This document shows positions 55,736 to 64,000 of a stretch of DNA of 64,000 bases, one piece after another. Position 1 is the stretch's first letter; every line of letters starts with the position of its first letter. Made by a program: the position numbers and the translations under genes. The notes below the pieces were generated by a model. It had not been told where the DNA came from. It did no database searches and worked only from the letters and a program-made list of their open reading frames with translations. Source of the stretch: Megascapheus bottae (Eukaryota > Chordata > Mammalia > Rodentia > Geomyidae); contig JANJXV010000030.1 in assembly GCA_024803745.1 (NCBI GenBank), forward strand, positions 3,243,001 through 3,307,000, written 5' to 3'.

Positions 55736-56067
55736 GGATAGCTTGACACAAGCTGAGCTCCACTCTCCAGTGAATTATTTATTTGTGTGTGTGTTTAGGA
55801 AATATATATCCTCAACAGTTTTCTTAACTTCCCTTCCGTGATCTAAGCTTGGCTCTCTGCTCTCTTGTCTTCCCCAGTGAAGTGAGGATCCAGTATGTGA
55901 TTTAGTTGGAAGAAAGATGTTTTCTGCCCTTTCCAGGGTTCTTCTCACATACTGTCTTTGTTTTGTTCTGTACAAGAAGGATTATGGGTTACATACCCAC
56001 TGGTGTTTGTTTCTTAAAAGCTGTTCATGTTTGTAGTCTTAATATTGGGTTGTATGTACCACACACA
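55736..56067. other. Intronic or intergenic spacer
   Basis: Nothing recognised beyond short chance frames. Confidence 0.35.
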
Positions 56068-56264
56068 ATAGCCAGGCCTGGGGCTTGAACTCAGGACCTG
56101 GGCACTCTTCTTGAGCTTTTTTAGCTCAAGGCTAGCAGTCTCCCACTTGAGCCATAGCACCACTTTCAGTTTTTTTTTCTGTGTACGTGGTACCAAGGAA
56201 TCAAACCCAGGGGGCTTCATATATGCTAGGCAAGCCCTCTCCTACTAGGCCACAGTCTCCAACT
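56068..56264 (-). mobile_element. IDL-Geo SINE
   Basis: Reverse Geo (CCTGGGGCTTGAACTCAGGA), T-run linker, and reverse head (GTGGTACCAAGGAATCAAAC, GCTAGGCAAGCCCTCTCCTA). ACACACAATAG and ACACACTAG flank it, a possible target duplication. Confidence 0.87.
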
Positions 56265-56483
56265 ACACACTAGATTTTGAGACCTTGTATGCCCACAACA
56301 TAGATTCATAGATAAGCTGAAACCATGTTATCATCAGTACCTCAAGTACTTGAACATTTATGCTCTGTGGTAGTGATTATATATAGATATTTTCTATTCT
56401 TAGTTTTTGTTTTTGCTATGTGGTTGCTTTACTTTTCTCAGTGGGCTTTCCCTCCTTCCTTCTTTTCTTCTCTTTCTTTTCCT

Positions 56484-56698
56484 TTTTTTTTTTTTTGTGG
56501 CTAGTCCTGGGGCTTGAGTTCAGGGCCTAGGCACCGTCCTTGGGTTTTCTCAAGGCTAGAGCTCTACTGGTTGAGCCACAGCACCACATCTGGCTTCTTT
56601 TTTTTTTTTTTTCCCTGTGTATGTGGTACTGAGGAATCAAACCCAGGGCTTTGTGCGTACTAGGCAAGCGTTCTACCACTAAGCCACACTCCTGGCCT
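56484..56698 (-). mobile_element. IDL-Geo SINE with long T-run linker
   Basis: T run, reverse Geo (GCTAGTCCTGGGGCTTGAGT), an internal T run of about 16 in the linker, and reverse head (GAGGAATCAAACCCAGGGCT). Pyrimidine DNA flanks both sides (56450-56483, 56698-56716). Confidence 0.88.
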
Positions 56699-56879
56699 CT
56701 TCTCTCTCCTTTCTTCATATAAAGAATAGAAGGAAGGATAAATCTATCATATACATGGCAGGTACTTGTCTGTAGGCTCAATTCTGAACAATGATGATTA
56801 ATGTGGAAAGGGGTGAAACCTTACAGTATGGCACACAGAACGTGTCCTGCTGAGAATGTTAAACTGGCATAGCCTGCAT

Positions 56880-56959
56880 CTGAACCTTTCTCTCCTCTCT
56901 TCTGTCTTCTCTCTTTGTCTCTTCTTCTCTCTCATCTCTCTCGTCTCTCTCCCTTCCTC
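56880..56959. repeat. (TC/TTC)n pyrimidine tract on a SINE tail
   Basis: CTTTCTCTCCTCTCTTCTGT then many TCTC units, at the tail side of the minus-strand SINE that starts at 56960. Confidence 0.85.
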
Positions 56960-57317
56960 TCCTCTTGCTTGTCCTGGGTCTTGAACTCAAGGCCTGGGCA
57001 CTGTTCCTGAGCTTTTTTGCTTAAGGCTAGTGCTCTATCACATTAGCTACAGCTCTACCTCCAGCTTTTGGGTGGTTAATTGGAGATAAGAAACTCAAGG
57101 ACTTGGGGCCGGGAGTTTGGCCTAGTGGTAGAGTGCTTGCCTAGCATGCAGGAAGACCCGAGTACCAAATACATTAAAAACAAACAAACAACAACAACAA
57201 AAAAAACCAGAAAGAAACTCGAGGACTTGCCTGTTTGGGCTGGCTTTGAATCATAATCCTCCAATAGCAGCCTCCTGAGTAGCTAACATTACAGGCATAG
57301 AGCCACCAGCACCTGCT
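56960..57317 (-). mobile_element. B1/7SL-headed Geo SINE split by a nested SINE
   Basis: Reverse Geo plus GGTTAATTGGAGATAAGAAA lies left of the insertion. The rest (TTTGGGCTGGCTTTGAATCA, CAGCCTCCTGAGTAGCTAAC) resumes right of it. Without the insert and one duplication copy it is a normal-length element. Confidence 0.88.
57105..57211 (+). mobile_element. IDL monomer insertion lacking Geo, nested
   Basis: ID-like head (GGGGCCGGGAGTTTGGCCTA ... CATGCAGGAAGACCCGAGTA) followed by an A-rich linker (AAAAACAAACAAACAACAAC) and then only AAAACCAGA of the Geo start. It is flanked by a 17-bp target duplication with one mismatch (AAGAAACTCAAGGACTT at 57088-57104; AAGAAACTCGAGGACTT at 57212-57228). Confidence 0.9.
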
Positions 57318-57944
57318 AATTCTCTGGTTTTCACATTAATTATCTCAGAAAATTGAAAGCAACCATCTGTGGCACTCCTCAAAACTGTTTACCTGAAGCA
57401 GTTTAAAATTTTGAACCATTACTTCCTATCTGTGATGAATAATCCAAATAAATGAAATAACTGTGTGAGAATTAAGTCAGTATTTTTTCTTTTTTTCTAC
57501 ATTTGTTACCTTGCTTTGTGTAATTGCTTCAGGTTGTATGTTCACATATGTTTGAAGCAGACCAACTGTCAATAGAGGAAAAATGGCTTGCCCAGTTCTC
57601 CGTTTCATCATTATGGAAACAAATTCCTCACTGATACTTTTTTTCCCTAATTATTTTGACAAGAAATAGTAACTGGTTTTGGCTTAGCCTCTTCTTCCCC
57701 ACACAGTGGGTTTGAGTTACATTCTTGTAGTGCCTGTTTATTATCAGATTTTCAAACAAGTGTGACTTGATGGGGTGACTGTGGGTATTCCTGAGCTGGA
57801 CTGGAGGTCTTTCTCCCGCTTTCCTGCATTACTGCTTTCGGCTCTGGCTGGGAAGTGTATGGGATGTACAGTTTACAGCAAAATGAGTCTCCTGTCACTT
57901 AAGATCTGTCTGAGCACTTGTGCACAGACACTGGCTACCTCACC

Positions 57945-57949
<5 letters not shown>
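57318..57949. other. Spacer, nothing recognised
   Basis: AT-rich single-copy-looking DNA. Confidence 0.4.
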
Positions 57950-58007
<58 letters not shown>

Positions 58008-58015
58008 CGCGCGCC
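57950..58015. repeat. (TG)n-(CG)n tract on a SINE tail
   Basis: About 23 TG units pass into GCGCGCGCGCGCGCGCC, directly before the reverse Geo half of the SINE at 58016. Confidence 0.95.
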
Positions 58016-58222
58016 AGTGCCAGTCATGGGGCCCGGGCACTGTCACTGAGCTTTGTGGCCCCAGGCTGGATCTCTACCACTTGAGCCACAGTTCCACTTT
58101 TGACTTTTTGGTGGTCAACTGGACCTGTGGACTTCCCTGCCTGGGCTGCCTTTGAACTGCAATTCTCAGATCTCAGCCTCCTGAGTAGTTAGGATTACGG
58201 GCATGAGCCACTGGCACCAGAA
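58016..58222 (-). mobile_element. B1/7SL-headed Geo SINE
   Basis: Reverse Geo (CCAGTGCCAGTCATGGGGCC, CTCTACCACTTGAGCCACAG), TGGTGGTCAACTGGACCTGT, and reverse head ending CATGAGCCACTGGCACC. A CA run and T run follow. Confidence 0.85.
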
Positions 58223-58337
58223 TCCTCCCACACACACACACTTTTTTTTTTTTTTAAAGCTAAGCATAATAGTTGTCATTTTTATTATGGAAAGTTCAGC
58301 TCCTGTGGCATTTATTTGGAAGTTTAAAAATACGTGG

Positions 58338-58572
58338 TTCAAGCTGGGCCCATAATCCTAGCTACTCTGGAGCCTGAGATCAGAGGATCAAGGTTCAAAG
58401 CCAGCCTGTACAAAAGGACCTGAGACTCTTATTCCAATTAACCTCAAGAATAAGGGAAGTGGAGATTGGCTCAGGGATAATACCCAGGCCCAGGGGTAGG
58501 GTGGTAGCCTTGAGCTGTAGAGCTCAAGGACAGCTCCAGGCAGAGTAAAAGTCCCAGGACCCACCAAAAAAA
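58338..58572 (+). mobile_element. B1/7SL-headed Geo SINE
   Basis: AAGCTGGGCCCATAATCCTA, CTACTCTGGAGCCTGAGATC, ACTCTTATTCCAATTAACCT, and a rearranged Geo half with two CAGGCCCAGGGG-type segments. A-run tail, then TA repeats. Confidence 0.82.
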
Positions 58573-58603
58573 AAAATATATATATATATGTATATATATA
58601 TAT
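58573..58603. repeat. (TA)n tract on a SINE tail
   Basis: About 13 TA units with a TG interruption, continuing from the A tail of the SINE at 58338-58572. Confidence 0.9.
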
Positions 58604-59007
58604 GGTTCATTATGTACTTGTGTAGGGAATGTAGGGGAATTTAGCAGTTGTTAGATATATAGCTCAATTTGTCAAATAAGTTAGTTTAGCTATTTAATCA
58701 CTTTTTTCTATATTTTCTTTTTGACATTTTGGGTTTTGATTCAATTTTCTTTAAAGGGAAATTAGCATTTAGGAAATTTGTTTTAAGGTGAAAGGCAGAA
58801 TCTTTTATCCTTTGTTTGGTAACAGTTTGTTGTTATGTGCAAACTCTTCATTGATTTATTCACACCATTAAGTCATTATAAAGCACGGGTGTGTGTGTCA
58901 AATTTCACAACATTGGTAACTTCAGCAAGTGTCCAGAGAGTTTACTCAGCAAGTGACTGGAAGAGATAAAAGCAATTAAAACACTGTTCTATGAGGTTTT
59001 TGTTTTG
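58604..59007. other. AT-rich spacer
   Basis: Nothing recognised. Confidence 0.4.
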
Positions 59008-59206
59008 TTTTTTTTTGCCAATCCTGGGGCTTGAAGTTTAGGACCTGAGCCCTGTCCTTGAACAATTTTTGCTCATACTAGCCCTCTGCCAGGTGAGCCA
59101 CAGTGCTGCTTCCAGTTTTTCCTGTATATGTGGTACCAAGGAATGGAACCCAGGGCTTCGTGCATGCTAGGTGAGCTCTCTGCGTCTAGGCTACGCTCCC
59201 GGCTCG
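59008..59206 (-). mobile_element. IDL-Geo SINE
   Basis: T-run, reverse Geo (GCCAATCCTGGGGCTTGAAG) and reverse head (GTGGTACCAAGGAATGGAAC ... CTACGCTCCCGGC). A 10-bp target duplication with one mismatch flanks it (GTTCTATGAG at 58986-58995; GTTCTACGAG at 59207-59216). Confidence 0.88.
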
Positions 59207-59749
59207 GTTCTACGAGTTTTTAAGGGACCATATGACTCCTTTTGCTTCTCATAGATGAGAAGTATGCTTGGATGTATTTGTATAAGGCACTGCGTGCCAC
59301 ATGCATTTGGAGATGTATGTTGCAGAACGTTTGTATACAAAGTGCTGTTGTAAACCGAATGATTTTTTTTTTCTAAACTAAATTAGCTTCCCTTTAAGTG
59401 CTTTTACAGTTCAATTTACTCTGGAGTTAATGAGTTTCATGTGATCACATTAAAATGTTAGATTTTATTTGTTAACAAGTAGAATATACCCAATTTGAGT
59501 TATTTGCTTTGTTTATTGCTGTTTTGTTATTTACAAAACTTTGTACTAGACATTTGTGAACCAAAACATTGTAACTCTAACACAGCTCCTGAAGCCAGCA
59601 TCATAGAGAACAAAGTAGGTGTGAATGAGTTAAGCCCACTGTAGTTAAGATTACTTCTGAGGTCTTAACACTGAATATTCCAGATTTCTTCTAAGTTTTA
59701 ACTTGGAGATTTGCCATATGAACCACCTATGCTTTATTTTTTTGCTTTT
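59207..59749. other. AT-rich spacer
   Basis: Nothing recognised beyond short chance frames. Confidence 0.4.
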
Positions 59750-59930
59750 AAAATTATCTTTAGTTACACAAAAGGGTTTCAGTTTGCCACCTGTTCTTTG
59801 TGTGTGTTTACTTTTTATTCTTATGGTTAAATAGTTGCACAAAGGAGTTTCAATTTAACATGTGCATTTATGTGTTTAATGCATCTCCATTCCTATTGGT
59901 CTTTCCATTTTTCTCCATTTATCCCATGCT
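59750..59930 (-). mobile_element. Probable L1 3'-end-like fragment(s)
   Basis: TAGTTACACAAAAGGGTTTC (59761-59780) and TAGTTGCACAAAGGAGTTTC (59832-59851) are reverse-strand versions of the CCTTTGTA-AACTA ending seen at 18770-19214. Family assignment is inference. Confidence 0.35.
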
Positions 59931-59949
59931 CACCTTTGATTTTTCTTTT

Positions 59950-60163
59950 TTCTTGCTAGTTCTAGGACTTGACCTCAGGGCCTAGGTTTTTTTGCTCAAG
60001 GCTAGTCCTGGACACAGCTCCACTTCTGGCTTTGTTTGTTTTGATGGGGCTGCTTAATTGTAATGAGTCTCATGGACTTTCATGTGCAGGCTGGCCTTGA
60101 GCTCCGATCCTCAGATCTCATTTTCTTCTTTGGGTAGGACTACAGATGTGAGCCACCCAGCTC
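59950..60163 (-). mobile_element. B1/7SL-headed Geo SINE
   Basis: Reverse Geo (GCTAGTTCTAGGACTTGACC), a middle segment, GGCTGGCCTTGAGCTCCGAT, and a degraded reverse head ending GTGAGCCACCCAGCTC. Confidence 0.8.
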
Positions 60164-61387
60164 TCCTATGCTTTTTAGATGCACTTTGTTATGAAGAATG
60201 GTTTTTACACTGATCTGTTTAAGAGTAGAACTGGAACAAATAAGAAGCGTGTGCTGTATTCTCCAGATAGTATTTGAAAAACGTTAGGCCCATTAACATT
60301 TTTTTAGAAGAATATCTAATTTGGTCTGCTTAAAATGTATTTAAAATGTAAGTTTGAAAATGAAAGTGTTCTTCCTGATTTATGCATTCAACATGAAAGG
60401 AAGATACTTATAAATACTTTAAGTGGATTTGTGTTGAGAGCTTGTCATATAGTACTAACTCATAACTGGGATTAAAATGCTATTTTTAACTCAGGAAAGT
60501 ACTGTGATGATCACAGGAGAACAGGCCTTACAGGCATGTAGCTTTACTTATGCACAGGGCGGCTTTAAAAGCTGTGTAAGCAATTTTTCCGGAAGCCCGG
60601 TTTCCTCCTCATAAACACTGCCTGTCCCAGCACCCTTATTACTGCTTCCTATGAGGGTGATGAGGATGAAGACTGCACAGCTCCCAGTACATCACAGCAA
60701 TACCACTGGATGTCCTTGCAGCCGGTTCATGTGGAGGAGACGGGCCTCAGAGGGTGCCCTTACCCATACCCGAGGGCACACAGGTAGAATCGCATTCATT
60801 GGCTTGAGGTGTGTGAGGCGCCGCCTATAGGCATTTGTACGAATGTTTCCCTGGACCTTTGTTTCCTCGGATCTTTGTGCTACCGCACCTCCACCTGGGT
60901 GAAGCACCATTATACAGACAGCTGGTGTAGCACCAGGATGTGGCTCTGTGACACAATGCGCACCCTGTATGCAAAAGATGGGCTCTACACCCCCCACCCA
61001 GACCCAGGAAAAGCACAAATGTGAAGCTATGCTCGCAGGAGGTGGAAAGCCAAGAATATGAGAACTCTGGGTATCAGAATCTTCCATAAGAGAAGTTCTG
61101 GTTAGTCCCAGGTTCATGGTCTCTGGAAGCCAGTGGCGTTTCTTTGGCAGATAGTCGTACTTACCTCCCTTAGGAGAAAAAAGCTTGAGAGTGTTTGGAA
61201 TTAACTCCCACACTGACGTATTCTTGCTTTGCTAGAAGTCACTGGCTCGTCTTCTGCTGGAAGAGCTCATTTCTGGAGTGGAGTGCCATTTTCTCGGGTG
61301 CCTGTATCTGTAGGGTGTGTATCTTCATCCCTATGGAGTACACAGTTCCCCGGACTGTGGGGAGACTCTCGGTGGTCCGGTCTTTAG
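60164..61387. other. Spacer, no gene recognised
   Basis: A 173-codon minus-strand frame (60692-61213) is the longest non-repeat frame outside CHRM3 and the CpG island. It has no domain or splice context I recognise, and + strand frames overlap it. Reported as unlikely coding. Confidence 0.4.
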
Positions 61388-61470
61388 TTCAGGGCTGGCT
61401 TTTGAACCAGGATCCTCAGATCTCAGCCTCCTGAGTAGCTTAGGGTTATAGGCGTGAGCCACCACACCTT
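61388..61470 (-). mobile_element. 7SL-like SINE head fragment
   Basis: GGGCTGGCTTTTGAACCAGG, CAGCCTCCTGAGTAGCTTAG and GGCGTGAGCCACCACACC form the reverse head only, without Geo. Confidence 0.75.
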
Positions 61471-62127
61471 GCTTTGCCAACTTTTGACAAGGAAATACTT
61501 GCTCAAGACCTAACGTGGGACAGCCTCTCAACTTCAAAGGATGATGAGTTTTTTAGTTATCTGTCTTTGTTGCTTCTTCATTTATTTATCTGTTGCTTTT
61601 CTGCCTCAAAACAACACCTGAGAAATACTGTGGGAACAAGTCTTCAGTTATCAGTTGAAGTTTGATGTGGTGCTCTATTCCAACTAACATAAAATATGTT
61701 AACTACTACAGGTTTTTTTTTTCTTAAATTTGTAATGGATATAAAAATCCAAGATAATTAATTTTTCTACTGTACCCTATCAGTTACCATTTTCTTATGG
61801 ATAGAAATACCAAATTTAATGCCTGGAATTTTCTATTTGAGTAGCTACATATTTTATCACTATGCACATATATGTTCTATGTATATAAGCTTAAGGCATT
61901 TTTATTAGAAACTGCTATATGAATCATTTGAAATTTAAATTTTATTTTTTATTCAATCAAAACTAGTTTTAGTCTCTGGGCCTTTCAAGTGAAACAAATC
62001 CTAAACAATCACCCATTCAATTTAATGTTGGCGGTTCACTTTTTATTTGCGTATTTTAAGCAGATGCTGATGAAAATAAATAATATAAGCCGTGCTTGCA
62101 ATCGCATTGACCTCACTTATTTTCAGT
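61471..62127. other. AT-rich spacer
   Basis: Nothing recognised. Confidence 0.4.
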
Positions 62128-62325
62128 AGCTGGGGCCTGGGCACTGTCCCTGAGCTCTTTTGCTCAAAGCTAGCACTCTACCACTGATCCACAGCTCCAC
62201 TTAAATCTTTTTGGTGATTGTCACAAACTTTGATGCCCTGACTGGCTTTAAATCTCAGTTCTCAGCTCTCAGCCTCCTAAATAGCTGAGATTTCAGACCT
62301 GAGCTACTTTCCCTGCCTAGTTTTC
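62128..62325 (-). mobile_element. B1/7SL-headed Geo SINE
   Basis: Reverse Geo (GGGGCCTGGGCACTGTCCCT, GCACTCTACCACTGATCCAC), a middle segment, and reverse head (CTCAGCCTCCTAAATAGCTG) with a diverged end. Confidence 0.8.
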
Positions 62326-62385
62326 TCTTGTCCCACATGAGGGACAAGAATGATTTAGCATCCTGGCTCTCAATAATGGCTGAGC

Positions 62386-62390
<5 letters not shown>

Positions 62391-62430
<40 letters not shown>
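62391..62430. repeat. (CA)n microsatellite
   Basis: About 20 pure AC units. Confidence 0.95.
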
Positions 62431-62434
<4 letters not shown>

Positions 62435-63319
62435 AAAATCTTGAGAGGTGGGTCTGGGTTCTTAGTTTTTAATTTTTATTTTTTTCCATATATTTTTTAT
62501 CGTAATCAGTTTTATTTTTTTTTAAGCAGACATTGGTGCGTGTGCCTTCTCCAAAGTATTTTTGTTATAGCCTCAAACCTTTAGCTCTAAGTCTCAGAAA
62601 TTCTCCTGAGATTCATACCTGTGAGGTTCCCCTAGCTCAGTAGATGAATGTATGTTTCACATTTGTAAAGTACCAGGTTCAAGGTCAACCTTAGGAAGTA
62701 GACAAAGCAAAAACTGGATCTGTGGGGGTTCCTAGGGGAACAGACTGTCTGTGTGACTGTTGGATGGCCTCTTTCCTCTGGATTAGAGTCCGCCTCCAGA
62801 CCCAGGAAATGCATCCCTAAATTCAGCCTCAGGGCTTTTCAGGTGTTCTAAGGTGTAACTCTTGCTGCTGAGAGTAGATCCAGGAAGATGGTTATCAGAG
62901 GTGGGGGTGGAAGTTGACTTGTCACTGCCTCTGAGGCGTTAAGTCTCGAGAGAAAGGGTGTTTAAGAGATAGGCCACTGTCTGATTGGGCTGTTCAGAGG
63001 GGGAAAAGGTAAGCCTGCCCATGCTCATTCTCCTGTTTGGGATTAGAATACTGGCCCGACACTTCCTTTCCGTGTCTGTGCTTGGTTTACTTGCTAGTTT
63101 TAACTCCACTGGGTCCTAACTTGGACCTTTTACATTACCTAGGCCTTGTCTTTTATCTTTCAACAAGTTGTTCTTAATGTATAATTGGCTCCAGTATTGT
63201 CACCCGCTAAGTATTCCTTTTCCCGTGGGTTGACATCTGAGGTCCCTGTCACTTTGTGCCATCTGACCACCATCTCCTGATGATCCTTCTCTCCCTCCCC
63301 CCTCCCCAACCCCCCCCCC
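62431..63319. other. Spacer, nothing recognised
   Basis: T-rich start, then mixed composition. No SINE or credible frame; frames near 63160-63589 overlap on both strands. Confidence 0.4.
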
Positions 63320-63418
63320 CATCCTGGAGCTTGAACTACAGGCCTGAATGCTGTTTTGAGGCTTCTTTTGCTTGAGGGTAGCACTGTATCTCTTGATCCA
63401 CAGCTCCTCTTCCTTTTG
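63320..63418 (-). mobile_element. Geo-module fragment
   Basis: TCCTGGAGCTTGAACTACAG, CTTCTTTTGCTTGAGGGTAG and GATCCACAGCTCCTCTTCC form a reverse Geo half only, diverged, after a C-run. Confidence 0.6.
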
Positions 63419-64000
63419 TCTTCTTATCTTAATCTCTGCTCCACAAACACTCTTCTGCAGACTTGTGTTTGTTTTTATTTCCCTGGTTTCCCACCCTGCT
63501 CTAGCCCGCTCCTCCTGCCATTCTTTCTGGGAACTTTTCAGATCCCCTCCCCTGGGCTCTGCATTTGAGTCCTTCAGTACCTGGGGCACGGAGCTGTCAC
63601 CACCCTGAAAGACTTTTGTTTTGTTTTGTTTCTTTAATGCCTTGCTACTTGGCTACTCTTTTCTGCCTCTTTCACTGTTTCTGTGTTTGTTAAAGAAACA
63701 CCTCTTCTGCTGCCTGGAGTTGAACTTGAAGATCCAGACCCGGGGTGTCCTGCCCTGTGACTTCCCAGCAGCCCCCTGCTCATGACACCACTCTCCGGTC
63801 CTGGCTAGCTCCGCTGAGATGCTTTCCACACCAGCACACCTGGAGCGCCTTGGCTTCCACCAGCATCACACACCGTACTCCCTTGAGTGCCTTGTGTTTG
63901 TGGAAGTCCAGAAGTAGGACGGGCTCCGGGTCAGGCAGTCAGCAGCTCGAGGACCCCTTCCTGTCTCAGCACCAGCTCTAGCCCAGGCCAGTCCTCCAGG
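63419..64000. other. End of window, nothing recognised
   Basis: GC-balanced DNA with overlapping short frames. No SINE or exon that I can support. Confidence 0.4.

Overview
The window is nuclear DNA from a mammal, most likely a geomyoid rodent (kangaroo rat, pocket mouse or pocket gopher group). It contains one intact, unmistakable coding exon, CHRM3, encoding the muscarinic acetylcholine receptor M3. It is also packed with dimeric SINEs whose left half is an ID-like, tRNA-Ala-derived monomer and whose right half is the 'Geo' module. That IDL-Geo arrangement is known from Geomyoidea. The lineage call is an inference from repeat type; nothing here fixes the species.

Layout. 1-22835 is best read as the CHRM3 intron in front of the coding exon. 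It holds SINEs, MIR relics, (CA)n/(TC)n tracts and a TG-rich minisatellite at 20957-21680. 22836-24621 is the coding exon: a 19-base 5' leader and a single uninterrupted 588-codon frame. Its 3' splice site is unusual, because a 62-base CT repeat forms the polypyrimidine tract. The 3' UTR follows, with AATAAA candidates at 24804, 24827, 25272 and 26987. No SINE is seen from about 22.0 to 27.37 kb, which fits a long 3' UTR. 27.4-51.4 kb is intergenic: SINEs, L1 and MaLR-LTR fragments, a cluster of (GGGA)n/(TCCC)n arrays at 29.35-30.82 kb, a 64-bp tandem duplication, and long purine tracts.

51480-53880 is a strong CpG island with no recognisable protein but with ETS- and YY1-like motifs and a perfect GTAAGT donor on the + strand. 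In mouse I recall Zmynd11 lying next to Chrm3 in the same orientation, so I propose this island as the ZMYND11 promoter and noncoding first exon, with 53.9-64 kb as its first intron. This rests on recalled gene order, not on sequence identity.

I find no CRISPR, operon, phage or other microbial system. The parts worth a second look are the CT-repeat splice acceptor of CHRM3, the Geo module shared between two unrelated SINE heads, the repeated growth of microsatellites from SINE tails, nested SINE insertions with clear target-site duplications, the TG minisatellite, and the G-quadruplex-prone clusters.
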